64,000 nt of DNA from Dyadobacter jiangsuensis (GTDB taxonomy: Bacteria; Bacteroidota; Bacteroidia; Cytophagales; Spirosomataceae): contig NZ_PYAS01000008.1 of the NCBI RefSeq assembly GCF_003014695.1, forward strand, positions 1-64,000. Direction: 5' to 3'. The translations under genes were made by a program, and so were the position numbers. Within the stretch, counting starts at the first letter, position 1, and each line of letters begins with the position of its first letter. The notes beneath the pieces are model-generated. The model saw only the letters and a list, made by a program, of their open reading frames with translations, was not told the origin of the DNA and made no database searches. Positions 1-6,387 of the stretch are shown here, one piece after another.

Positions 1-90
1 TGGTCAATTTGCTCCGAAACGGGGTGGTCAATTTCGCCCGGAACAGGTGGTCAGTTTAAACTGAAACGGGGTGGTCAATTTCACCGAATT
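1..90. repeat. Terminal repeat array of an IS21-type element (remnant or edge)
   Basis: Four copies of TGGTCAATTT (one reads TGGTCAGTTT) start at 1, 25, 48 and 72, each followed by a variable CCGGAA-like half. Spacing of 23-24 bp and this motif are what I know from the multi-repeat ends of IS21-family elements in Bacteroidota. The transposase genes would lie left of the window, so only the end is visible. The downstream gene begins inside the last copy. Confidence 0.6.
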
Positions 91-307
91 TTCCAACTAC
101 GGCAAAGGGATCAGACAACTTCCGTTTTATGCCAGTCGCCGGAAGTTGATGGGTTTTTCCAGGATTAAATCCGGGGCGACTTATCACAAATGTTTACGGG
201 AGCTGGTCAGCTACGGCTACCTGGACTATCATCCTTCTTTTCACCCGCAACAAGGGAGTCGTATAGTGTTGACCGCAACTACGGTTTCTTCGGATGATGA
301 TCGATGA
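71..307 (+). pseudogene. 5'-truncated small DNA-binding-like protein, cut by the IS end
   Basis: The 78-residue frame starts with a GTG inside the last insertion-sequence repeat, so its first residues (VNFTEF) are encoded by the repeat. The rest, with RRKLMGFSRIKSGATYHKC and a following YGYL segment, resembles the C-terminal half of small winged-helix-like proteins that I recall beside Bacteroidota mobilization genes. The natural N-terminus is missing. The stop overlaps the start of the next gene by 14 bases, which fits an ancestral operon. The family call is from memory and could be wrong; the truncation at the repeat is directly visible. Confidence 0.5.
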
Positions 308-665
308 GAAGCTGTTAATCGAGCTCTTCGAACAGAGAGACCGAAAACGTAGAGAGGCCCTGTTTGAGCTTTTCCGAGAGGATCTTTTTGCCAGCCTGAC
401 ACGTGCCAGGATTGCAGATATGATTAATATCAAATTAGGCAGACCAGGGCTTATCACAGCAGAAGATGTGCGCTACTGCCGGTTCTACTTCAAGGACAAA
501 AAAACTAGGCGAATTCCCAGAACTGTGGAAAAGACAATACGTAAGCCGGATCAATCCCAAGATGCTGAGAATTTTCAATCGAGCGCATTCAAGGTAACCG
601 ATCCGGGTGAAATCAAGCTAGAAGACCAATTTAAGTTCAAATCAAAACATTCAGCCAAACAATGA
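294..665 (+). CDS. Small hypothetical protein of the mobilization operon
   Basis: A 123-residue protein of no family I can name. It is highly charged, with a helical N-terminal half rich in Arg and Glu (residues 1-45) that contains a possible helix-turn-helix stretch (LTRARIADMINIKLGR, residues 36-51). The C-terminal tail is basic and low in complexity. The gene overlaps the truncated gene upstream, and its stop overlaps the next ATG as ATGA, so it is translationally coupled to the ParA-like ATPase. This placement suggests an accessory role in maintenance or mobilization. It has two adjacent ATG codons at 294 and 297; either could be the start. Confidence 0.6.
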   Translation: MMIDEKLLIELFEQRDRKRREALFELFREDLFASLTRARIADMINIKLGRPGLITAEDVRYCRFYFKDKKTRRIPRTVEKTIRKPDQSQDAENFQSSAFKVTDPGEIKLEDQFKFKSKHSAKQ

Positions 666-1360
666 AAAAGCAATTTCACTTCATCGTGCAGGCCAAAGGC
701 GGCGTGGGCAAAAGCCTGCACACCTATCTGAGGGCGCTTTCCGAAGCGGGCAGCTCTTCTCTCTTTGTTGACCTTGACAGCTCTACAAAAACCTCGTCCA
801 GGCAACTCGCCTTTCTAGGACAAGACCGGTTTGAAGCTTTCTCTCTGCTGGACAACCGCGAAAGGCTAATGCGGGACCTCTTCATAGGCTACGTGGAAAG
901 CCTGGTAGATAGCCCCTTCGAGAAAGTGTATATGGATTTCGGGGCTCCGGAAAGTGAGCAACTGCCTGCTCTGATCACTCGGGATATCGATTTGAAGGAA
1001 TGGTGTGACGAGCTTGGCATTGAAGCCATATTCCATATCATCATCGGCGGTGGTGGAGCGTATCTGGCCAGTATACAGTTTTTGGAAAAGATGCGGGCAG
1101 CATTAAGATCAAAATTTGAGATCGTGATCTGGCAAAACCTGTTTGGTTTTAACCAGTTTCCAGGCTTGTCCAAAGAGCTCGAGGACAACTGCACCGCACT
1201 CGGACTTGACCTCAGACGCTTCGGAGATTTCGAGCCAGCTTCACTTTTGGGCGGACAGATCCTTGACGGCATCCGTAACGGCTATGCGCTGAAAGACTAC
1301 CCACCAGGCGCAAGGCTCAGGCTGAAAAAGGAGCTCAAAGAAAATTTCAGCGATGAATAG
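662..1360 (+). CDS. ParA/MinD-like P-loop ATPase
   Basis: The 232-residue protein has a deviant Walker A motif, KGGVGKS, at residues 12-18, and a Walker A'-like DLDSSTKTS segment near residue 39, as in the ParA/MinD/Soj superfamily. These ATPases position plasmids, chromosomes or transfer complexes on the nucleoid or membrane. It lies in an overlapping operon between a small charged protein and a membrane protein, just upstream of a phased repeat array and relaxase genes. A role in partition of the excised element or in relaxosome positioning is plausible. No ParB gene is visible. The ATPase family is clear; the role is inferred from neighbours. Confidence 0.8.
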   Translation: MKKQFHFIVQAKGGVGKSLHTYLRALSEAGSSSLFVDLDSSTKTSSRQLAFLGQDRFEAFSLLDNRERLMRDLFIGYVESLVDSPFEKVYMDFGAPESEQLPALITRDIDLKEWCDELGIEAIFHIIIGGGGAYLASIQFLEKMRAALRSKFEIVIWQNLFGFNQFPGLSKELEDNCTALGLDLRRFGDFEPASLLGGQILDGIRNGYALKDYPPGARLRLKKELKENFSDE

Positions 1361-1877
1361 CCCGGAGCCCAACCGTCTTACCCAGACCAGGGGTAAGTAT
1401 GCGGCCAAGTACGGCCACGATATCGATGACTGGTCAGCCCTGTTTCTGACTGAAACCCAGGAGCATTTTCAAAACCTGGAAATCAGGGTCGGCAAATCCA
1501 TTGCAGCCATCGACCGGGCTGCATTGGAGCTGAAAGGCAGGAAACGGTTCTTGCAGTTTCAAGACCGTAACCAGGCGCTATTTTACGGCTTAGGAGTAAG
1601 TGCTCCTTACTCCATTGCAGGGATTGTCATATCTGTTTTATTCTATGTACTGATACGCAATGGGCAGCAGTATGTAGAGCGGCAACGGATTTTGGATGAG
1701 TACGAAAATGCTCCCGCTTACAGGCAGATCATGGAGCAGGGAAAGATTGTTGAGTACAATAGGATGCAGTACCTGCAACTGACGCCTTTACCTAAAAAAG
1801 GTCAGCCTCAGATCGGCAAACACTACATCTATGACTCCCAGGGCAAACGGGTGCTGGTGCCGCTCGGGGCCGAATAG
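1353..1877 (+). CDS. Single-pass membrane protein of the mobilization operon
   Basis: A 174-residue protein with one hydrophobic segment at about residues 78-101 (ends in VISVLFYVLI). A soluble, helix-rich N-terminal part precedes it and a charged C-terminal domain follows. I do not recognise a family. The gene overlaps the ParA-like ATPase by 8 bases, so the two are likely co-translated. A membrane partner for the ATPase would make sense for docking the element or its relaxosome near a transfer channel, but that is inference. The repeat array and oriT-like region follow directly after the stop codon. Confidence 0.65.
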   Translation: MNSPEPNRLTQTRGKYAAKYGHDIDDWSALFLTETQEHFQNLEIRVGKSIAAIDRAALELKGRKRFLQFQDRNQALFYGLGVSAPYSIAGIVISVLFYVLIRNGQQYVERQRILDEYENAPAYRQIMEQGKIVEYNRMQYLQLTPLPKKGQPQIGKHYIYDSQGKRVLVPLGAE

Positions 1878-1891
1878 GACAGCTTGTTTTT

Positions 1892-2011
1892 CAAACGATT
1901 TCGAACAAAAGCGAACAACTTCAAACGCTTTCGAACGAATTCAAACACTTTCAAACAAATCCGAATTTTTTAGAACGGAAGCGAACGCTTTCGAACAGTT
2001 TCGAACATGGG
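1892..2011. repeat. Twelve contiguous 10-bp phased repeats
   Basis: Twelve consecutive 10-base units run without a gap, consensus CRAACNNTTT. Most begin CGAAC or CAAAC. The 10-bp period is close to one helical turn, so all AAC cores face the same side of the DNA. The array sits directly between the ParA/membrane-protein operon and the oriT-like inverted repeat. It could be a centromere-like site for the ParA protein, an iteron array, or a relaxosome accessory site. An open frame passes through it, but the periodicity is better explained as DNA binding sites. Confidence 0.75.
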
Positions 2012-2020
2012 CTGTAGTTT

Positions 2021-2110
2021 TCTCCCTAGCCAGCTATCGCCGGTACGTCGCAAAATGCGACTCCCCGGCGGAGCTGGCCAGGAGAAACCCCTGGACCCCT
2101 GCTATTCGCC
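2021..2110. other. oriT: Candidate origin of transfer (oriT)
   Basis: A long interrupted inverted repeat spans 2021-2043 and 2065-2085. Arms TCTCC, GCCAGCT and GCCGG pair with CCGGC, AGCTGGC and GGAGA. A second inverted repeat, GTCGCA/TGCGAC (2047-2052/2056-2061), fills the centre. Immediately after come C-rich direct copies, ACCCCTGG and ACCCCTGC, which could hold a nic site. The position, just upstream of the MobC-like and relaxase genes, is where mobilizable elements usually keep oriT. The nick position cannot be fixed from sequence alone. Confidence 0.6.
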
Positions 2111-2139
2111 TCCGGCTCATAGTTAATCCCAAAAGACAT

Positions 2140-2799
2140 ATGCAAAATCAGAAAACGAAAGGCAGACCGCCCAAAGACAAAGGCACTGCTAAAAGGGAAC
2201 ACTTTTCAGTCTGGGTGAGCGCTGATCAGAAAACCCAGATCATTCAAATGATCGAAAAAAGCGGGCTTTCCGCCAGTCAGTATTTCTTGACATTGGCGCT
2301 GGACGTCCCTTTTAAAAAACCACAGAAAAGATCGCTCCCAAAGGCGACTGCAGACACAGTCCGAATACTGGAACAGCTCTCAGGTATCCTGTCGCTGGCG
2401 GTTCTCAAGACCAAAGATCAACAGATGCTTTCCGCTCAATGGCAACAGAGTAGTCAGCGTGTCCGCTTACTTGCTGACCTTATCACCTTATGGGTATTTG
2501 AATCCTTTGAGATCCGTCGCATAAAGCAGACGCTTGATAGCCTGTGCTCATGGTTAAATGGGTTGACAGGCTTTTTGTCGCTGTTTCCTGATGAGCTTGA
2601 AAGCAAGCAGCAGCTTATTGAAGAGTGCCGGTTGAACACCCGGCTTGCAAGTGACCTGCTCGATAAATATGAAGCCTACTATCAGGCCCCACTATCAGAA
2701 CTGGATCCGGCCTGGAAAGTAGTGAAGGCTGACGCCAGCGCTGTCCATCACGAGATTGAAAGTTCACTTACCACGTTACTTAAAAAGATCAAGGTATGA
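2140..2799 (+). CDS. mobC: MobC-like relaxosome accessory protein
   Basis: I take the start at 2140 because the frame upstream runs through the repeat array and oriT-like DNA, and the protein reads sensibly from MQNQKTKGRPPKDKG (219 residues). The N-terminal basic segment, followed by FSVWVSADQKTQIIQMIEKS and SASQYF, matches the ribbon-helix-helix style of plasmid mobilization MobC proteins, which bind oriT and help the relaxase open the strand. The rest is helical, with no motif I can name. It overlaps the relaxase start by four bases (ATGA), a coupling typical of mobC-mobA pairs. Confidence 0.75.
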   Translation: MQNQKTKGRPPKDKGTAKREHFSVWVSADQKTQIIQMIEKSGLSASQYFLTLALDVPFKKPQKRSLPKATADTVRILEQLSGILSLAVLKTKDQQMLSAQWQQSSQRVRLLADLITLWVFESFEIRRIKQTLDSLCSWLNGLTGFLSLFPDELESKQQLIEECRLNTRLASDLLDKYEAYYQAPLSELDPAWKVVKADASAVHHEIESSLTTLLKKIKV

Positions 2800-3641
2800 T
2801 TGGGAAAGCAAGTTTGGGCAGTAGCGCCAAAAGGCTTATCGAGTACTGCTACTATGACAAAAAGGTTTCAGCGAAAATGCAAAGAAAGCTGGATATCAAA
2901 GAAGTCCGTGGAGAACTGGTCTACATACAGAACCTGGGAATTAAAATACAGCCAGATGGAAAGCTGGACCTGGAATATCTGATCAAACAATTTGAGGGTA
3001 ACCACTCGCGGAATAAGCAGCTGTCTAAATACATCTGGCATCAATCGTTTAGCTTCGCGCCGGGCGAAAGACCCGGTAACGAGACCATCACCAGCATCAC
3101 TACTGAGTTTGCCAGGGAGTTTGGGTTTGAACAGAACCAAATGCTCGTCTTCAAGCATGAGGACACCCGTAATCTGCACTTTCACATCGTCGCAAACCGG
3201 CTTAACCACAATGGAAAAAATACAGCCGATCACTTTAAGAACTACGCACGGATCGGAACTTTCTCTCGCAAAATGGAGCATAAACTAGGATTAGTCCAAG
3301 CACCTGATATGCGCATTAACCAGCGAAGGACACAGGAACTATCGGTAACCGACCACGCACATTTGAAGCTTAGACAGACGATTGACAAGCTGTTAGATAG
3401 CGTAAAATCTATCGATGAGCTTGAAAAGGAACTCGTAAATGCGGGATATAAATCTTACATCGGACGCGGCATTGCATTCTTTAATATGCAGAAGAAAATT
3501 AAGATCAAGGGTTCTGATTTGGGCCGTGATTATTCGCTTTCTTCTCTTGAAAAGCGATTGGCTCAAAATTTGGAAATCGGCCTCAAAAAAGAGCTAAGGC
3601 AGGACCTTCAAAAACAGAAAAAACGTGGTTTGAGCTTGTAA
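2796..3641 (+). CDS. mobA: Relaxase / mobilization nuclease (MobA/VirD2-like)
   Basis: A 281-residue relaxase-domain protein. The metal-binding histidine motif is visible as HEDTRNLHFHIVANR (H121, H128 and H130), the MOBP-type HxDxxNxHxHxxxNR pattern, with a further H82 in WHQSFSF. Such enzymes nick oriT on one strand, stay covalently attached through a tyrosine and lead the strand into a recipient. Tyrosines near the N-terminus (Y17, Y19, Y20) are candidates for the nucleophile. The length suits short Bacteroidota Mob relaxases; no helicase or primase domain is fused. It is co-translated with the MobC-like gene. Confidence 0.88.
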   Translation: MIGKASLGSSAKRLIEYCYYDKKVSAKMQRKLDIKEVRGELVYIQNLGIKIQPDGKLDLEYLIKQFEGNHSRNKQLSKYIWHQSFSFAPGERPGNETITSITTEFAREFGFEQNQMLVFKHEDTRNLHFHIVANRLNHNGKNTADHFKNYARIGTFSRKMEHKLGLVQAPDMRINQRRTQELSVTDHAHLKLRQTIDKLLDSVKSIDELEKELVNAGYKSYIGRGIAFFNMQKKIKIKGSDLGRDYSLSSLEKRLAQNLEIGLKKELRQDLQKQKKRGLSL

Positions 3642-3696
3642 TGGCAAGTTTTCGCAAAGAATAATCTATTTTAGCCCAAAACAACCCCGTTCACTC

Positions 3697-4170
3697 ATGA
3701 AACTGAAAGCAATTAAATTCTTTTCCCCAGAGGAAAACGTCCCCAAATCCAAAGTGGTCGAAAAGGCCGCACCACTTCCGACAGGTTACATTTCTAATTC
3801 CGGCAAGCTCGTTTTCCCTGCGTCCGCGTTACGCGACCTGGGAATTGATCCTGAATCTACCCATTTCAAAATTGGAACCCAGCAAGGCAAGCGAAAAATA
3901 AAATCCGTATATCTTGTTCCGGCAGTGGGTTCGGATCAAACTTTTTCCTTTGAGAAAAGTGGCAGAGGCCACGTAATTCCATTGGCGATTATTCTGAAAA
4001 AAGGTAACGTCAACTTCGAAAGCGAAAAGCTGATCTTTAAGATTTCTACCTTTGATTTTGATCAAAATACCAAAGGCTTCGAGCTGGCCATCGAAACCGA
4101 AGCGCCAAAGCCTAAGTATACCGGAAAGCCCCGTGGCAGAAAGCCTAAGGCTGCGGTTGAAGCAGAATAA
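3697..4170 (+). CDS. Hypothetical protein with AT-hook-like C-terminus
   Basis: A 157-residue protein of unknown family. The middle (residues 27-110) looks like a compact beta-rich domain, with TGYISNSGKLVFPASALRDL followed by several beta-strand-like stretches. The C-terminal tail contains GKPRGRKPK, an AT-hook-like basic motif that can bind the minor groove of AT-rich DNA. The gene starts 55 bases after the relaxase stop and ends before a strong hairpin that lies between it and the oppositely oriented RNA/dCas12f operon. A DNA-binding role is possible but only suggested by the tail. Confidence 0.6.
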   Translation: MKLKAIKFFSPEENVPKSKVVEKAAPLPTGYISNSGKLVFPASALRDLGIDPESTHFKIGTQQGKRKIKSVYLVPAVGSDQTFSFEKSGRGHVIPLAIILKKGNVNFESEKLIFKISTFDFDQNTKGFELAIETEAPKPKYTGKPRGRKPKAAVEAE

Positions 4171-4186
4171 ATATAATTGTAAAATG

Positions 4187-4210
4187 CAGGTAACCGGTCC
4201 CGGTTACCTG
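4187..4210. terminator. Perfect palindromic hairpin between convergent units
   Basis: CAGGTAACCGG and CCGGTTACCTG form an 11-bp perfect stem with a 2-nt loop. It sits between the 3' end of the plus-strand AT-hook gene and the 3' end of the minus-strand guide-RNA candidate, so it could stop transcription from both sides. There is no long T-run directly after it on either strand; the minus strand continues into an AT-rich stretch. Confidence 0.6.
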
Positions 4211-4332
4211 CTTGATTCGGGCCACGTTTGCTTACTGATAATTAAGCTAACCCAGTTGTATGTGCCCCTGGGCACTTGATGAAACCACCGATGGTTTCAT
4301 CCTGCGGCTGCACAAGCAGCCTCTGTGAAAAT
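4187..4332 (-). ncRNA. Candidate guide RNA of the dCas12f system
   Basis: Directly after the dCas12f stop, the minus strand holds three clean stem-loops: GGCTGC-TTGT-GCAGCC (4306-4321), GATGAAACCA/TGGTTTCATC with a 4-nt loop (4278-4301) and GTGCCC-AG-GGGCAC (4262-4275). The first closely resembles the GGCTGCTTGCATCAGCC stem that I recall from the Un1Cas12f1 tracrRNA. After the third stem comes ATACAAC, similar to the AAC that ends several Cas12f repeats, then about 44 nt of unstructured sequence up to the palindromic hairpin. The guide would start at about 4254 (reading TGGGTTAGCTTAATTATCAG) or at 4261 if the scaffold ends at the third stem. No gene occupies this stretch. The exact RNA ends cannot be fixed without RNA data. 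Confidence 0.75.
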
Positions 4333-5424
4333 TCATTCTACCAGTACAGCAATCCCAACCTTCTCGGCTTTTCGCTCGATCTTTTGTTTGAGACCGTAAT
4401 ATCCCCAGTTCCGGAAAAGGAACGGGTCGTCTTTTGCTAGCTGCTCCTTCTCTGTCTGATCTACGAGCAGCAGAGTCGCTGCTTTATTTTTAAGGCATAT
4501 ATCAATTAACCTCTTACTGTATACGTGCTGCTTGTGCGACACATACCGCTTCTCGGATTGTATCAACTGATCGATGCTCGTTTTCCTGAGCTGCCTTCGG
4601 CTGGTTTGATTCATAAAGGCCATTGCCTTTCTCTTCCGCCGGATGGCAGCTTGGATCGCAAGTCTTTTATAGAGATACTCGTCTTTGCTTCCGATTGTAT
4701 AACGTTTGTTGCCTACCGAAACGATGATCGGGTAATCCAGCGATAAACTCGCCTCTGCAATGATATCCTGATCAAGCTGTTGCCCTTGCCGTTCTGTGTG
4801 AAAAACAGCGAGCATAAAAATCTTTCCTTTGTCAAGCACCAGCGAGCTGGTGCAAAGCTTGACCTGACTGGCCAGTAACCTTTGAAGCATTTCCCGCTTG
4901 TCATGGCCTGTTTTTCCCAGGTATGTCCTGAACGGAAAATCGAATAACGAAAAGTGAAACACTGCCCCTTCCTTGCTGCTTCTTAGCTTCTTGACATCGG
5001 TTCCTTTAAACGGGATCGGGATTTCCTTTCGGAAATTGGGCATTGCGCTTTCGCCGCTAGCTAACGCTTTGCTCATCTTGTTGAAACTGGCAACCAAATT
5101 TCCATTCAAGGCGCTCATGACGTGCATTGGGATACTGCCCTTATAATTTTGAGCGAGCACCTGATAGCTGGTGTTCATTCTCGATGTCGACAGTATCCCA
5201 TGCTCGTCCTTCTTGATGTCAGAAAGCCTGGCTCTTACACCTTCGGTCAGGTAGAGCATTTCTCTGAGCTGCTTCTGTACGTAATGATGAGTAAAGATTT
5301 GGTTAGCGGCTTTGAAGCAGATGTAGCGCCATTGGTAGAGGGTATCGATAATCTTGTTCTTCTGATCGATGTCGTCCGAATCGATCAAAAGCCGGATCTT
5401 CCGCGTGGTGAAAAGCTTTTCCAT
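4333..5424 (-). CDS. Nuclease-dead Cas12f homologue (dCas12f)
   Basis: The 363-residue protein aligns by eye with Cas12f such as AsCas12f1: GNLVASFNKMSKAL and ESAMPNFRKEIPIPF (residues 108-139) match the REC/wedge part, SHKQHVYSKRLIDICLKN (296-313) and FRNWGYYGLKQKIERKAEK (337-355) match the RuvC region before the zinc finger. The catalytic residues are gone. The RuvC-I Asp in GIDLG is replaced in AEASLS (Ser226), the RuvC-II Glu position reads LLLVDQ (Val321), and the protein ends at GIAVLVE, before the TSQxC zinc ribbon and RuvC-III Asp. So RNA-guided DNA binding without cleavage is expected. It starts 3 bp after the sigma gene stop and is followed directly by a guide-RNA-like structure. 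I recall published Bacteroidota dCas12f-sigmaE pairs that drive RNA-guided transcription; this matches that layout. Confidence 0.88.
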   Translation of the reverse strand: MEKLFTTRKIRLLIDSDDIDQKNKIIDTLYQWRYICFKAANQIFTHHYVQKQLREMLYLTEGVRARLSDIKKDEHGILSTSRMNTSYQVLAQNYKGSIPMHVMSALNGNLVASFNKMSKALASGESAMPNFRKEIPIPFKGTDVKKLRSSKEGAVFHFSLFDFPFRTYLGKTGHDKREMLQRLLASQVKLCTSSLVLDKGKIFMLAVFHTERQGQQLDQDIIAEASLSLDYPIIVSVGNKRYTIGSKDEYLYKRLAIQAAIRRKRKAMAFMNQTSRRQLRKTSIDQLIQSEKRYVSHKQHVYSKRLIDICLKNKAATLLLVDQTEKEQLAKDDPFLFRNWGYYGLKQKIERKAEKVGIAVLVE

Positions 5425-5427
5425 AAC

Positions 5428-6219
5428 CTAATGCCCATTTTGCTTCCAATGATTTTTGATAAGCTGATATGCTTTGATGTAATGCTGCTGAACCTGGGTT
5501 TGCGGGTAGCCTAGCATGGAGGCGATGTCAGCAAAAGACTTCTTCTGATCTTGCCTGAGCTCGAACACCTCAGCCTGCTCACTACTCAGAATATGATCGT
5601 AAGGGAACGGCTGCTTTGCTTGCCTTATCGGCACAGTCGCACGGGGCGCTACCATTTTTTTTAGCTCCTCCACGGCTTTTTGGATTTCGCTGGTCACATG
5701 CAGCGTACTGGCTCCTATTCTTTTCGCAACCTCGCGCGCGCTGTGTCCGTCCCTGAAATGAAGGCTGGCTATTAACTGGCGCTGTTTGGGTAGAAATGAG
5801 ATTGCTTTCGAGATTTCATTCCACCTTTTCCCTTCGGTGCCGTCCTCGAAGTAACTATCCAGATCTGGCTTTTCGCCCAGGGAAGGTTCGAGATGGTCTA
5901 TTTCAGTCATTTTCCGGTATACCTGGTAGGACGGCTTTTGGACCTGTTTCAAGAGTTGCCAACGGAGGTTGAGACGGATAAACCGGTATGCGTGAGGCAG
6001 GCTTTCAATCTTATCTCGATGTGCCCAGACTTTCAGGTAACATTCGTGCAGGATGCAGCTCACCAGGAACTCGTCGTTGACCAGCCCCCTACCAAGATAA
6101 AGTAGGCTATCGTAAGTCCGCTTATAAAAATAACTGAGCGCACGCTCATCGCCGCTGCGGAAAAGCAGCAGGTACTGTTCGTTGCGTGCGGAGGTCCTGG
6201 AGAGATCATGAAGTGGCAT
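5428..6219 (-). CDS. ECF-type sigma factor partner of dCas12f, with extra C-terminal HTH
   Basis: The start at 6219 gives 263 residues (MPLHDLSRTSARNEQYLLLF); the longer frame upstream reads like noncoding DNA. A sigma-2-like region covers about residues 15-95 and a sigma-4 helix-turn-helix about 138-190 (LPKQRQLIASLHFRDGHSAR). Unlike usual ECF factors of 170-200 residues, it has a C-terminal extension with a second sigma-4-like HTH (about 212-256, SFADIASMLGYPQTQVQQHY). It is tightly coupled to the dCas12f gene, and no anti-sigma gene is adjacent. In known dCas12f-sigmaE systems the sigma factor is recruited to DNA by dCas12f and its RNA and brings RNA polymerase there. That role for this protein is inference from gene order and families. 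Confidence 0.85.
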   Translation of the reverse strand: MPLHDLSRTSARNEQYLLLFRSGDERALSYFYKRTYDSLLYLGRGLVNDEFLVSCILHECYLKVWAHRDKIESLPHAYRFIRLNLRWQLLKQVQKPSYQVYRKMTEIDHLEPSLGEKPDLDSYFEDGTEGKRWNEISKAISFLPKQRQLIASLHFRDGHSAREVAKRIGASTLHVTSEIQKAVEELKKMVAPRATVPIRQAKQPFPYDHILSSEQAEVFELRQDQKKSFADIASMLGYPQTQVQQHYIKAYQLIKNHWKQNGH

Positions 6220-6268
6220 AGCATTTACGATAACTTGACAAAAGAAAATAGCAACTCTATGAGTGCCG

Positions 6269-6305
6269 ACAATCATTCGTCTGCACACGTTATGCGAACG
6301 ATTGT
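6269..6305. promoter_or_regulatory. Imperfect inverted repeat upstream of the sigma/dCas12f operon
   Basis: ACAATCATTCG (6269-6279) and CGAACGATTGT (6295-6305) pair at 10 of 11 positions across a 15-bp spacer. The site lies 50 bp upstream of the sigma start and 83 bp upstream of the divergent XRE gene. It is a likely operator or promoter-overlapping site. Confidence 0.45.
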
Positions 6306-6335
6306 TAAAACAAATATATCGAAAGTTACCAAAAG

Positions 6336-6349
6336 ACACACATGTGTGT
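6336..6349. promoter_or_regulatory. 14-bp perfect palindrome, candidate XRE operator
   Basis: ACACACATGTGTGT is a perfect palindrome in the 168-bp divergent region between the sigma gene and the XRE regulator gene, 38 bp before the XRE start. XRE-family dimers bind such short palindromes, so autoregulation and control of the sigma/dCas12f operon are plausible. Confidence 0.45.
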
Positions 6350-6387
6350 ACTGAAAATTTTTAGGCTTCCCGTACTTCGTCCCAAGC

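Noticed and set aside
1831..2139. N-terminal extension of the MobC-like gene through the repeat array
   Set aside because: The extension translates the 10-bp repeats and oriT-like DNA into low-sense sequence; the ATG at 2140 gives a normal protein start.
4211..4332. CRISPR array near dCas12f
   Set aside because: No repeat occurs more than once; the stems are all different, so this is a single RNA and not an array.
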